Of a DNA stretch of 64,000 nucleotides, positions 12,021 through 25,059 are shown piece by piece. The translations under genes and the position numbers were made by a program. Source of the stretch: Mnemiopsis leidyi (taxonomy: Eukaryota > Ctenophora > Tentaculata > Lobata > Bolinopsidae); the NCBI GenBank assembly GCA_000226015.1, contig JH154831.1, positions 292,622 through 356,621 of the forward strand. Direction: 5' to 3'. A model generated the notes under the pieces. That model searched no databases and was not told the DNA's origin. It saw only the letters and a list, made by a program, of their open reading frames with translations. Each line of letters starts with the position of its first letter. Position 1 is the stretch's first letter.

Positions 12021-12407
12021 CTAAGTTTCAACCCGACAATAGAAACGATCTGAACATGACATCTCATGTGACCTCAACTGTTCCAGGTAATAAACTACCA
12101 TAAAACTGATTGTAGCGCAATATGAGAATATGTAGGTTAAATAAGGCACTGTGAATTGGAATCTATTACAAAAGGTTCGTGACGAATGTGGAGATTGCGA
12201 TGGGTTTAAAGAGCGTATATCTCTCAGTGTGTTAAAAATAACATTGCACCACTGCCCTGCAAAGACCATGAAGTCTGGTAAGGGCATGAAGACTAAGATG
12301 GAGGAGGAGTTGGCAGCAGCATGTTGAACATGAAGAAGAGGAAGATTAATAGGAAACTTTAACATCTGAAGTAAACTAGCTGTACCCACTGTCCAAAACA
12401 TTACCAA
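12021..12407. other. Open frame on the minus strand, probably not a gene
   Basis: A 128-residue minus-strand frame is open here, but it has no family resemblance and no convincing splice context. It lies between the SINE and the LINE relic and may be old repeat sequence. Confidence 0.2.
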
Positions 12408-12654
12408 CTTTGAATTATCTGCAAGCCGAACCGCCTATGAAATCAAAAATACAACTGTATAACTGTGACTTTGTTAGCCATCTTGACCAGAACGAAAAGA
12501 GCTTGCTGTTTCCACAATCAAGACCAATCCTAAATTCTTTCACTTATATGCTAAGAGACTATCAAAGACAAAATCAAGTGTGACACCACTTACGAACAGT
12601 AAAGGGGTACTTACCTACCAATAATCTCACTATAACTAAAGCAGAATTACTACA

Positions 12655-14078
12655 ATCCAAATATGTCAGCGTTTACTACAAGCCCAATATGTCAGAGTTT
12701 TTAGTGACCGATCAAAGGCTAACGTCGAAACATGCGGGAGCTTTGTCAATGAAGAAGTTGAGGACTTAGAGCTCTGTAATTTTGCATACACAGACACTCC
12801 GGATGATCACATCAAAGAGGCAATCAAAGAGCTAGATCCCCACCCCGCAGCGCAGAATGGAGACATATACATGCTAAAGTCACCTGTGATTGCAGAGAAT
12901 CCCTTTATAGTGTACTACTCTGGATGCTATGTAAACGTTCCTTCAATACAAGGAAATGAAGTCAATCCACCTGATCTTCTTCTTCTTCTTTTAGGGGGCA
13001 GGACCGAGGTCCGAGGCCCAATTGATGGGAGCGTAGCTCCCGTTTACACCCCAAGGGAGTTGACTAGCCCCTGATCTCACTATTCTCTGGAAGATTCGGA
13101 GAGGCAAGTTTGTGGTAATTCGGATTAAGTCCTTCGAGAGAGGTTTTCCGTTAGTGTTCTAGGGTAGGGCGTGACTAGCGTGGACGAGTCTTCTCTGCTC
13201 CTAGTGTTAGGAGCCTTGGCTTAAGCCCTGGTCTCACCTGATCTTAAGCTTCAGTATATATTTAAGGTGTCTCTGACATCCCGCATCATCAAAGATTTTG
13301 ATAGAGTGGTTAGTAAACATCTGTTTAAGCACCTGGAGAACAGCGACATCCTTACAGATGATCAGCACGGGTTCCGTATAAATAGAAGCTGCTTTGCACA
13401 GCTGATATAGCATCTTGATGACTTGATAATATGCTCAAGTCACTCGATGATTGAAGTGAGGCCCAACACCTATTTTTGCTGATGAAAAGAAGCTGATAAA
13501 GGCTGCATAACACGGTTGCTTAATTGTAAAACGCTTCTCAAAGTTGATTTAGACCTATAGTGTCTGTCAATCATTCAATGGGCTATTTCGAACAACACGC
13601 AGCTTCATGAAGATGAATTCGTAGTAATAAATTATATTGCCTTTGGGCATGGAGCATCTGTACAAAAATTTCATTCAACGCCTAAAGTATGCAGTATATC
13701 ACTCGCCCACTTTAAATAACCCTGAACCATCCAGTCACACTCGAGACCTTATTTATCTTATGACTGTACACGATCATATCACATCAACAAGATGACAGCT
13801 GATGCTCGCAAGATGGCTACGTGGGTACTTGGAGTTCCTTAATCCTTACAACGAAAAGATGATCAAATTTCACGTGTGGAAGATGCTGAATGATAAGGCT
13901 CCCATCAACATTCAATTGGAGAAAAACAAAAACCTCTACACTTGGGACCCGAATATCAATCCCTCATTGCAATCATTAGGCACAGAATTCTTACTCGGCG
14001 GTGCATATGATGACTCTTTTGGAATCAAAGATGACCGAATCTCGATTATGGAAACTATTACCATGAAAGAGCTGTAAC
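12655..14078 (+). mobile_element. LINE relic (CR1/L2/jockey-like reverse transcriptase)
   Basis: Typical non-LTR blocks appear in order: LLQSKYVSVY, EVEDLELCNF, HIKEAIKELDPHPAA, then after an insertion VSLTSRIIKDFDRVVSKHL, SDILTDDQHGFR and RSCFAQL; then NNTQLHEDEFVVINY and KFHVWKMLNDKAP. Stops, frameshifts and a missing catalytic centre show it is inactive. The final block is open for 91 residues (13802-14077). A 256-bp foreign segment sits at 12979-13234. It is related to the relic at 5.8-6.7 kb but from a diverged copy. Confidence 0.85.
12979..13234 (-). mobile_element. SINE-like insertion inside the LINE relic
   Basis: A 256-bp segment is flanked by an 11-bp direct repeat CACCTGATCTT (12968-12978 and 13235-13245). 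Removing it together with one copy of the repeat restores the LINE reading frame at this point. On the minus strand it ends in a short A-run and (AAG)n tail, which is how many SINEs end. It has higher GC than its host. No good Pol III A/B boxes are seen, so its origin is open. Confidence 0.75.
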
Positions 14079-15475
14079 TGCCTCACAACAGTAGAACCTT
14101 TCAAAATTCCGTTCTCTATATATTTCAGAATAAGACTCAGCGTATATTGTGTGGGGTGTAAATCTAACGATATGTATGTAAGTATCTGACTTGAAAACAT
14201 TTGCATTTCTGTATCTATGATTCAGTAAATTTTCAATCGGACTTCAAAATTGGCAATTGCAATATGTATCATCTATCGTATCGGTAACTACATAATCAAC
14301 AATATCATATACATAATAGTATGATAATTGAAATGCGGTACGAAGCTTTACGAGCAAGAGTCACTCCTGCCAGCAGCTTTCATATAACCCGTCACCCGAG
14401 TTACGAAATATGCAATTTAATAGTATTATAATACTACAGCATGGCAAAATAACGAGGTAAGTAATCAAAACTTGGCAGAAGACTTGTATACGATTGGCCG
14501 GTGTCGGCTAATGTTAAGTAAAAGTAAAATTACTAGAAAAGCTGCAAAGACGACTGCATTGCAGAGCAGCAGAGCATTATCAAACATTTATGACAGTCCA
14601 AGTAGGATGATTCAACAATTCGGAGGACTCTGTCATACTGGGAGAGACAACATAAAGAGAAACCATTTTTGGTGGGACAACAGAGTAGCACACGTGGATC
14701 AATTACAACATTTTAGGTGCATTGGTGGCTTTTTCGAACTTCTGGACAATGCCTACTAGCTTAATCCATAAAGATATGGGAATATTTGCCGGGCACAAAG
14801 AATTAGCAATGATGTAACGACAAAAACAACTGAGCGGCCGTTGATCCAGCAACATTAAGGAGGCCACCTAAAGAAGGTGGAGAAATTCCTTGACGCAGTA
14901 TAAAGCTCAATAGATTTTGAATCTTCTAACAGATGTACGAATTCTTATTACGTCACGTGTACCGGGCAGCCACGACACAAAATAATTACCGACCGAATCT
15001 AAACGTCACGCAAAGTTAATATCCACATCAGATGTTCGATCCGCGTATTATCTCGGGTACTGCAGCTCTATCTTCGAGCTGAAATTTCAATATGGGATAC
15101 GGGAACGGAAATGATTGGAAACAACACGATCTGCAACCAACAGCTGCCCTAAATCCTGCACACTGACAGTGCTCTTACTACCACTAACAGAACGAAAATT
15201 AGGTGGTAATTTGTAGATCACGTGACTTCACAACACTGTTAACATGGAGAGATGCCATATTTTTCCGTAATCTAGAATGGAATCCTTCGGAGAAGCTCTA
15301 AAGTCTTATTAAGAATCTGAGACAAGTGTTTGTAAGTTCTTAAGATGACAAGATGTAATGCATTATAACACAATAGCTGCAGGTGGCCGGTCTTTCTTTA
15401 TCTATATAAGCTGGAATGTGTAGAGTGAAGAGTGCCCGGTGGAGCCTAAAGGGATAAGGGGCAGCTGTACAGTTC
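14079..15475. other. No gene recognised
   Basis: AT-rich DNA. A 95-residue plus-strand frame at 14472-14759 lacks an ATG and has no recognisable motif. Confidence 0.4.
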
Positions 15476-15479
15476 TTAG

Positions 15480-15626
15480 TGACACATGTGACAAGGACTG
15501 TGACACATGTGGTAACGACTGTGACAGATGCGGTAACGACTGTGACAGATGTGGTAACGAATGTGACACATGTGGTAACGACTGTGACACATGTGACATT
15601 TTGACAACGACTGTGACACATGTTAC
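15480..15626. repeat. 21-bp minisatellite, TGTGACACATGTGGTAACGAC
   Basis: About six tandem copies with small substitutions (ACA/AGA, GGT/GAC). The 21-bp period keeps frame, so one plus frame reads as a cysteine-rich seven-residue repeat (CDxCGND) and the minus strand as a VT-rich repeat. Neither frame has a convincing start, so I treat it as non-coding. Confidence 0.85.
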
Positions 15627-15639
15627 AATCATTTTGTAA

Positions 15640-18600
15640 CAAGTGAAAATGACTATCTTTTTGAAGCAACTGAGACGGAATCAAAAATGTTCGATAAAAG
15701 CGGACTCCGTTAGGTTTCGGAAGATCGAACGAGCGATTGAAATGTCTGCGGTAGGACAACTTCTAAGGCACAAATTCCAGTTTTACAGCATACAACTTAA
15801 ATCCTGAAAGCTGGCTTTCCAGAGAAAATTAAATTTTAAGCTATTTCATGAGCGATAGAATGTCCAATAACCCAATGTAAAAGTTAGAGAGAGGATGAGT
15901 AAACCCCATTACGTGTATTTCACTAATGAGCTTCCAGTTCAGATGTCGCATCTGTTTCTAGATTCAATACGAGGGCGGTGTAATTTTAATGCGGGCTCTT
16001 TATGAAGGGTTTAAATTCTTAACTAGGTTTAGCATTTACATGAATATAATTAGTGATTTTACTAAATAATGAAATGAGTCATATATAACAGTTGGCTATT
16101 GTTAGATATTAGTAAATAGACCAATGAAGCACTGTCTAGAATAGTCGCTTATTCTATAAATGATCTTCCAACTGCGCGGCGACTGTTAAATGACAAGGCA
16201 AAGTATCTTCTTTAAAAATTTATTTCATATAACTGCATCATCTTCAGTTCAGTCTACGCGAGTCGCGAAGTTAAAATTTCATTACTACAACAGTTTATAC
16301 TTATATAATTTCAACTTTGTAGACTAAAGATGAAGTAGCACACCAAGATTTTTAGACAATAAAAAGACCGCTGTCTAAGGTAGAACGACCGCTCTCATAA
16401 GGTAAATACTAAACGCATCTTAGAACTAAATCAGCCCACGTTTGTGCATGCAATTATGCTCATGCTTCTTTTTGCTTTTTGACGGTCATCTTACATCTTT
16501 CCTTTGAAACCCAAAAAAGCGCCTCATAAGGAGGCAGTATAAGCCCCGAACCCTATTTTAGGTTTAACTGTCGGTCAACTGAGAGGGTCATCCCAAAAAT
16601 CTCTTCATTTCATCTGCTTAAAATCCAACTTGCAAACCCCAGGGCAAGTCACAAGCCTGGATAAATTACAGTGGATTTACTTACTTAGTTATTCAAATCA
16701 GTATCCCTGCATCACTTCTTGATGTCATTTAAACCATTGCCTGTCCTCTTGATGCAAGTAAAGTTACACTTTTGTGCCACCAGACCCCTGTTGAAGTTCC
16801 TACACAGAGAAGTGTTGAAAAGTTTAATTCAATTCCTGTTTTATTCCAGAGGCAGAGATAGGAGGTTAATCCGGTACGAGTTTTAAGCAAGCCCATTCAA
16901 CCACGCGTGCTAGCGTACACCGGCCGAAGCTTTTTTAATTTTTGTCCTCAAAAAGGTTTTTTATGGATTTATGTTTTTCAACGTCCCAAAAAATATCAAA
17001 AATTGTTTTTACTTAAGATAAGAACTTGAAGGCAAGCTTTAACTATTCAAATTATTAAGCGATGCATGGTTAATGGTTACTGGTAATTAACATGAGTTAA
17101 AATTATCTAAGGCAACAAATGATCTGTCGAACTCAAAGTACTTTTTCAACTGTGGAGCACAAAATGCAACGAGGCTGACAACAATTAATTAAGACATACC
17201 CATCTTGGTACATTAGATGGCTTCATAAATAAGACCAAAGAAACTTTTATAATTAACGTTACAATTATACGTAGTAGTTGTGATATCGTCAGTGGTCGGT
17301 CATCAGGCTGAGGCGGTAAATGACTAAGTACAAATAAATTACAATTAACTCAACATTGTAGGTCATCCTGACATCCTATGTTTTAAAAAATACCCTATGC
17401 ATGATGTATACTAATACTTTGGCGGTACCCAATAAGACCGATACATGATGTTGAACTGTTCAACAAATCCACAATTTCTAGAACTGTTCCACATTCTATT
17501 TTCCCCATATCTATCATAACTCTTTCAATATATCAGTATATCACCTTCAGCTGTTCTATACCCCTCTCCAATCAGCTCATCTCCATTCCGGTATCCCTCT
17601 ACCATGACATCCTCACATCCTCACATCCTCAAAACTCCCTTCAGCGATGTCTGTTTTACTTTCCCTTCTCTATTCCTCTATTTTTATAATTTCCCAGTTC
17701 TGCATCTCTCTCTTCTAGAACCTCCGCTTAACTATTACCAGCTCCTGTACCTACGATCTCTCCCTTCCTCCCCACCGCGAGTCTTCTCGGGCATCTGTCG
17801 CCTCCCTAACTTTTAGATTATAGGTGTCCTATTCTATAATGCTTGATTGCCGAACTGATTTGAACTTTTAAACATAAAAGTCCACATGTGGACTTCTGAA
17901 ACGCTAACAATGCCTTTATAACATCGCATGAATAAACTGTGCATAGAATGATAAACATGGCCTTTTCATCTGTACAAAGTCATCACAAACTCAGTATAAG
18001 TTGGCCGAAACTCATGATCTAAATATGAGTTTATGGGATCAGTTCGACAGCATTCCCTGAACTTAAACATTTTGTAGGTCTATGTGTACGTTAGCCACTT
18101 TTTAGGTCCGTAGTTTTGTGGCAGGGCATAAGTATACCCTTACAATCGCAAAATGATACCATCTTTAAGCAAATCAATAAATGATACACACCTTTGTTTT
18201 TTTCAGACTAACCACTATCGAAAATGATTGTGTTATCAGAACGTCAGAACCAACTTTTGCCACTCTACATTTCAAATTGTGATAAACAACTGAACAAATG
18301 CTATTCGTGATCAGAATATCGCTGCAATGCGGCAAGTTATTAGTGTTGGAATTAAGTTTGTGTCAGCAGCCATCATGATTAAGACCTTTATCACAAGCAG
18401 GATTCATTTGTTAATATCGAAACGGTTGGTCAATGCGCATCAGAATCAAGATATACGTCATGCTTACACACTCACAAACCAATTTCCATAAATCTCTAGA
18501 AGAGCCATAAACATAATGGAGTGACTGTGAGAGGCTAACAGCGTAACATTGTTCAGCGATTTAGTTAACACAATTTTTTGCCAGCAAAACTAAGTAAACA

Positions 18601-19660
18601 ACAAGCGCAAAACCAACTTAACATTAGGATTCTTGTTGAAAGGGATCATTAAAATTGCTATCTACCCATTCATCAGGCTATAAGTATAACATTCAAAAAG
18701 GTGGATTGCTGGATTAGTTAGTTAGTTAATTAAAACTACTGCTATAAAAATCATCATCAATGGTTGCCCCTATTGTGGAGTGATATACTATTGTGTGAAG
18801 CAAACATATAAAGACATAAGCTTTTAAATTCCTTAAGTTATATATTGTTTCCACTGTCTCATTCCCATGGTGGTGAACTGCATGCGCACCAGCGCGGTGG
18901 CGCAAAATTTAAATTGCACGTATGTGATCCCTCTTCGTCATAGTGACATAATCTTTTACTTGATAGCACTGACAGTGCGTGTGCTGTGTTTTTCGTATAA
19001 AGAATTCTTCTGTAGAAAGGAAGAATCGCTAACAAAACATGATGTAATTTATAAGATATCTCACAATACAAGTTAAAATTTGTCTTCTTAGCTTTCACTG
19101 ATGCTCGATCTGACCAGCAGAATATACATTTTCTCTGGTCCGAAGGTTTTGAAATATATATTACTTTTGACAAAATGACAAATTGTGGTCCTCAAGCGCC
19201 CGAACCTATTAAGCGTTATTTCATTTCTGCAGATGGCAAATTAAATGGCGACACAAAAGGTGCTTGTGTTAATGTTCGGTCTTTCGTCATTCTAAGAGTG
19301 CAGGAGTGAGATTGTTTCTCATTGAATAACTCAACTGCAAAGTTAGACTGATAAAACAATAAATGAATTGGATGCATTCATTTACTCTTATTAACAATTA
19401 CGTAACTTCGTCTATTCATGCCATGTTAAGTTTTGAACTTCGACATATGGCATGAATATTACGACTTCACTTATTCATGTCTTCACTTATTTTCCTTCAC
19501 CCTGGCTCACTCGTCCTCCTAAACTCACAGACAGAACCTCCTCACCGACCAAAAATAATTTCGCTTATAGTTATACCAACCCTTCTTTTACCCCATACCC
19601 AAAGTCCTTGACTCCTTGCTACCTTACTCAAACTTTTTACTGAGAAGTTACAACACCTCC
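15640..19660. other. No gene recognised
   Basis: Four kilobases of AT-rich DNA with pyrimidine-rich patches (17500-17800 and 19460-19660). Open frames are short, lack good starts and match no family. Confidence 0.4.
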
Positions 19661-19673
19661 CCCAGCATACAAT

Positions 19674-20525
19674 CCCTCTACACATAATACAATCTGTGAC
19701 TTGTAACCAAGTCCTTCATCATCCCTCTACACATAATACGATCTGTGACTTGTAACCAAGTCCTTCATCATCCCTCTACACATAATACGATCTGTGACTT
19801 GTAACCAAGTCCTTCATCATCCCTCTACACATTATACGATCTGTGACTTGTAACCAAGTCCGTTCATCATCCATTCACATAATACGATCTGTGACTTGTA
19901 ACCAAGTCCTTCATCATCCCTCTACACATNNNNNNNNNNCTACACATTATACGATCTGTGTCTTGTAACCAAGTCCTTCAGCATCCCTCTACACATTATA
20001 CGACCTGTGTCTTGTAACCAAGTCCTTCATCATCCCTCTACACATTATGTCCTATCACCACGTGCGAACAGCACTTCCAACTTGTCTTTCAACATTATTA
20101 TTATACAAATAATTTTAGTGTCATGATGACGGCGTAGTAACGCAGAAATATATCGATGAATTTCCGTTGAATACTTTGTCTTTCACTCGAGTCAAGAAGA
20201 GAATAACAAAAACAGTGTTGAAATTTGAACTATTCGACCTAAGTCATAGGATACAAATTTGAACCCCGGTTACCACAAAAACTATTCCTACAGTCGGTAA
20301 TTGGCACAGGAGACCAATTTGGACCCATTTTCAAGGACCTACCTGGTGACTTCATCATCCCTCTACACATTATAAGACCTGTGACTTGTAACCAAGTCCT
20401 TCATCATCCCTCTACACATTATACGATCTGTGTCTTGTAACCAAGTCCTTCATCATCCCTCTACACATTATTCGATCTGTGTCTTGTAGCCAAGTCCTTC
20501 ATCATCCCTCTACACATAATACGAT
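19674..20525. repeat. 49-bp satellite in two blocks with a 10-N gap
   Basis: The unit contains CCCTCTACACATAATACGAT, CTGTGACTTGTAACCAAGTC and CTTCATCAT, with a period of 49 bp in the first array (19674-20047) and again at 20357-20525. A run of ten N at 19930-19939 marks an assembly gap inside the array. Units differ by a few bases. Confidence 0.9.
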
Positions 20526-20870
20526 CTGAAAGGTTGCTACTAAGTCCTCTATCAGCACGTGCGAACAGCACTTCCAACTTGACTTTCAACATTATTATTA
20601 TAGTTATACAAATAATTCTAGTGTCCTGATGACGGCGTAGTAACGCAGAAATATATCGATGAATTTCCGTTGAATACTTTGTCTTTCACTCGAGTCAAGA
20701 AGAGAATAACAAAAACAGTGTTGAAATTTGAACTATTCGACCTAAGTCATAGGAGAAAAATTTGACCCTCGATTATCACAATAACTATTCCTTCTGCAGT
20801 TGGTTTAAAACAGGAGACCAATTTGGACCAATTTTCAAGGACCTACCTGGTTATCTCAAATACTATTTAT
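20055..20870. repeat. Larger duplicated segment linked to the 49-bp satellite
   Basis: A block of about 290 bp beginning CACGTGCGAACAGCACTTCC and containing GATGACGGCGTAGTAACGC and CACTCGAGTCAAGAAGAG occurs at about 20058-20350 and again at 20550-20845, each following a 49-bp array. Array plus block form a higher-order unit of roughly 490 bp. Confidence 0.85.
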
Positions 20871-20904
20871 AAGGTAGGTTTAAAACTTTCAGGGTTCACT
20901 TTGA

Positions 20905-20975
20905 CTTGTCTGACTTTGTCCGACCCTCATTGGAATAAAATGACAGGAGGGTGCGCGCTGCCGTACAAACTTCGA
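20905..20975 (+). repeat. Dispersed repeat copy A
   Basis: The segment TTGTCTGACTTTGTCC, ACCCTCATT, AATAAAATG and GGTGCGCGCTG also occurs at 37365-37435 with a few differences. It is probably part of an interspersed element whose ends I cannot define. Confidence 0.6.
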
Positions 20976-20979
20976 CCAT

Positions 20980-23900
20980 CGTTCTCGACGAATGGCAGAT
21001 TCTCAATATGATGAACAAACATTTTCACTCAGACACGTCTGCCTCCTTAGAAGATCCCCCTCTTCACTTCACCACTATCGTGAATCGTTTTGGTGGAAGT
21101 ACGTCGTATAGCCCAAAAATCATCTTTCGAAACGCTTTTATATATGTTCATGTGAATTTAGAACTTTAAGATTATCGAAACCATTCATTAACTGAATCCC
21201 ATCAATCTGATAAATCTCTCCGTTTACAGCTAAATATCAAGATTTTTGGATTCAAATCTCCAGGAACTTGTCTTGTATAAAGAAAACTGAACTTCTAATG
21301 ATAATTTCGACAGGTGTACCACAGGAATACATTATCGTCCTCTGCACCATTTCGAGAATGATTTCTTAATGTTTGTGAAATATATTTAATGATTCATATT
21401 GTGTTTCGAAAAATTGTTTTAATAAAACTCTCGTCTACACCAATCATAGGAATTGAAGTGGCATAGATAATAAAATAAATATTTCTTGCTTATATATTCT
21501 AGGCTGATTGCATTGTAACAATACATGTGGACAAAAAATGCTCAATCGGCAAACCTCAGTTCTCTTTATGAAAGACGATTCATGCCTGAACTGCACTTCG
21601 AGCGCAGTGCGGAGCTCTTGGCATTTCCTGCTTGAATTATCTAAAAGGTAAAAATAGTTAGACAGTTACCAGGATTGCCGTTCTCCTATCAACCAGCAGT
21701 TGTTCAGAAATTTACACACTTAAACTTGTGTATAGTACTGAATTCAAACTAAATTGTTGCTACATAATTTTCCAGTTTAAGGTTAACCAGTTTCATTTTG
21801 CCGGCTGAATTGGATAGTTTCCGGCAAAAAGTTCAACTTCGAGTCAAGCAAGCAAATTCATTAAGTTATAAGCGTATATTTTCAATTCGATAAAAGGAAT
21901 ATTACGATACAGTTATTGTAAGATTCGCCTATGATGACGTACGCCGGAGGTCCCTAGGAAAATGCAATAGCTAAGGGAGTCCACAAAAATTTAAAATAGG
22001 AAGAAGTGTCTATAGCAACTCATTCTACAGTCCAGCCGAATCTGTAATTAAATATGCGATGCATTACATAAAATGCCATATTGAAGTAAATTGCAGAATG
22101 GATAAGTAGCACAAATTACTGAAATAGTGAAATGTAACTCCGCTTATGGCTACATTTTGTTGTGTCGACAATTTATATAGAATTATTTTAGAAACTATTG
22201 AATCAGATTTCGTCAAAGCTTATTTACTAGCTGAAATTATGCACATGGCGAAAGAATATCTATATAATTATCACCTGCGGTTGATTTAAATTGCACCAAT
22301 TAAAGCACTAGCAACTCATGATCATTCTCACAATTATAGTCAATAACAGATTATATCAGCGGATTTCTCCGTTCATAAAACTAGGTAAAAATAATCATAC
22401 CGTAAATTTTTTACAGCTACACTCTACAGTCTTAATAGTTAGGAAATCACAGGACCTAAGACTAATTTTTAACGCATGAATGCGCAAACAAATGTCGCTT
22501 TCTTTGGGGAAAAATGGTAATTTACCATTGTTAATCGGGTTAAAGGATCATCGGATAAAAAACTTCGTGACCAAGTTTTAACTCAACAACTTCCTGAAGA
22601 TACAGGCCCAACATTTCTTACTATAGTGCTTGCAGTGCAGTCCCACAACCTATTAATCTTACAGCATTCTGCTGTTTCATTTTATGATTTGTACGCGTTG
22701 TCTTCACCAATCTTCAATAAGGCCTTTTTTATTGATTTTCGAAAATTATACAGGAAATCTATAAAAAACTTAAAGGATAGTGTGAAAGCTTTGAAGACAA
22801 AATTTAAAAATTACAAGGAAAGGGCTGTCTTCGTTCTCATATGATCAGCTTCTTTAGATAATTTATAGCAACTGAGTTTATTTATAAAATCGATCATTAA
22901 TTCAAGAACACGTGATTAAGACTTACTCTGAATATTGAAACAGGTATCGGTTGAGTGGGCCACGGCGTGATTTACGGGTCTTTATCCGACCTTATAGATC
23001 AGCACGTGCATGAACTCATTTCTAATCTGGTTTCATTCTACGAGAAGGAACCAACAGCTAATTCATTACTTAACTTTTATGCTGAAGCACAACATGTGGC
23101 CGCCGTGGTTTACTATCGAGTATCGAGGCTGAATAAACTGGGATTGATTTAGTAATTTTTCCAATCTTTTGATTGAACTTATTGAGTTTATTATTAATTC
23201 GGGCTCCGTAAGTTGAATATCGGTAGACGCTATCGTCATTCTTCGTGCACCATTCTTTAATCTCATGTATGAGCATCCAAGAACAGACAAGACCTTACGA
23301 GCTTATAGGCCACAAAGGCAAAACCTGTAAATTTTACAACAATTTACAAATGCTGAATCAGACACAAGGGTACATGATTGTGCAAATTAAACGATTTTCA
23401 AAGGGCACCTTTTAATTTTATAGCCAGTCACAGCTTTATTTTCTCATAATATAACCGTCCGTATAACTGGACCACTACCGGTGGAGTTGAAAGGTTTTTA
23501 TTAGGGGTCGCTCATACATGACGTATTTAGAAAGTATAATATGAGAGGAAGTACTAGTAGGTTTTCAAATGGTGACACTTGCTTACAGAGGATTAGGGGG
23601 TTCGACCATGATAACAGAATAACGCAAACTTTATTGGATACAATTTGCCAATCTGACAGAAATTTTCTATTTCAGTTCACTCCATGTTATGTTATAAGAC
23701 TTTGAAAGTTATTTAATCCTGTTTAATCCTGTTTAATCCTGTTTAATCCTTTAAACTGGGAAAAACTCCTTAGATATAACAAAAGGTGACTCCGCAGTCT
23801 AACCTTGGTCTATTTTGCGTAAAATTCTAGGCATTTTTTTATATTATCCGTAGAGGGGGTCTTATATTAGAGAGGGTCTTATATTATCCGTAGAGGGGGT

Positions 23901-24840
23901 GTTAAAGTAAACTTAAAGGTTTCGAAACATTACGAGTGAAATTATAACAGGTTTAAACAAATATCGCCCCTTATGAAACATATGATAAAGTGGTTCATGA
24001 AAAAAAACAAGCAAAAATGTACATAAAACAGCTTTGACGGCTTGTGCACACATACCAATACACCTGATGCAAGCGCAGTGCTGAGTGCATAACAAAGTGT
24101 CCAATTGTAACACATCCCTTTAACAGCTACCACAACGCCATGTGATGGATAGCGTCTCAACTTACCAATAATTCGTTAAGTAGATGATCTGCACAAGGTA
24201 ATTATAGATCGATTTTTAGTTTGCGATCATAGTGGAATCGTCCTATTTTAACAAATTTGTACATAAAGATTTTCTTTGGTGGAAAAGAAACTTCATTTCA
24301 GATCTGAAAGGTCATATAAAAATTATAGCTCTAAAAATTAAAAACTGATGTCAGAAAATATTTCTCTCCCACATTCTTTCTAAAAACAAAAGTCACATAT
24401 ATTGCAAACTTCTAAGACTACGATCCACGCAGACTGACCATTATAGCTTGGCATTGCAGCGTTTATTCAAGGTTCTGTTGAAAATAATGGGGATACTTGC
24501 AAGTCAAAATGGATAGAAGATGTCATCTTTATTCTTTGAGCATTGAGAAGTGTCCAACTTTTCCAACACTGATTTGGGGGCAGCCCAACAACAAGAATTG
24601 TGCATACGGACAGAGACTACCAAACCCCATACAACAGTAACCGCTTGTCCAGAAGAAATAGGAATCCTATGATTCCAAGCTTTTCTTGTATCCAATGCTT
24701 TAATTTTTAGAAATGTCCTCTTCACTACATAGCATCGAGCTCATCGTAATACTCCTTCTCCACAGCTCGTTATACCTGCAGTCGGTTTACCCTTATCGTC
24801 TTTGATTTCCTTTTCATTTTTCATTTGATTTCCTTTTCAG
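20980..24840. other. No gene recognised; small tandem repeats
   Basis: AT-rich DNA. Four copies of an 11-bp unit (TTTAATCCTG) lie at 23715-23752, and a duplicated segment with CCGTAGAGGGGGT at 23845-23900. Open frames at 22626-22844 and 22955-23152 look mildly protein-like but have no family match and no good acceptor. Confidence 0.4.
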
Positions 24841-24850
24841 CTTAGTTTTC

Positions 24851-25057
24851 ATGGGTAATTTTCCTCATCGTGACAAGCACCTGATCGGTATGCATGCCAA
24901 GAAAACTTTGAATCCCAGGAGGCAATGTACTGTTAAAATTGACTTTAAGCATGGTGTTGAAAAGCAAGGGTCTTGCCAAACGGATCTCATCATCGTCAAA
25001 GCCCGATCCTCATACGATATAGTACTACTACTTCCACCTCTTCCTCTGGGCAAGTGA
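24851..25057 (+). pseudogene. Possible piggyBac-type transposase C-terminal relic
   Basis: A 68-residue frame starting with ATG contains a LNPRRQC block followed by KHGVEKQGSC. This recalls the C-terminal cysteine-rich zinc domain of piggyBac-like transposases (basic region, C-x2-C, GxRK, C), with most cysteine pairs lost. Nothing upstream shows the DDD catalytic region. This is a resemblance by eye only. Confidence 0.3.
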
Positions 25058-25059
25058 TC

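Noticed and set aside
13802-14077. A stand-alone 91-aa gene
   Set aside because: It aligns with the C-terminal part of the LINE reverse transcriptase relic (FHVWKMLNDKAP block).
19674-20525. A CRISPR-like array
   Set aside because: The whole 49-bp unit repeats without unique spacers, and the genome is animal; it is an ordinary satellite.
22955-23152. A last exon of a real gene (65-residue frame)
   Set aside because: The frame has no ATG, a stop lies just upstream, and the only acceptor has no pyrimidine tract.
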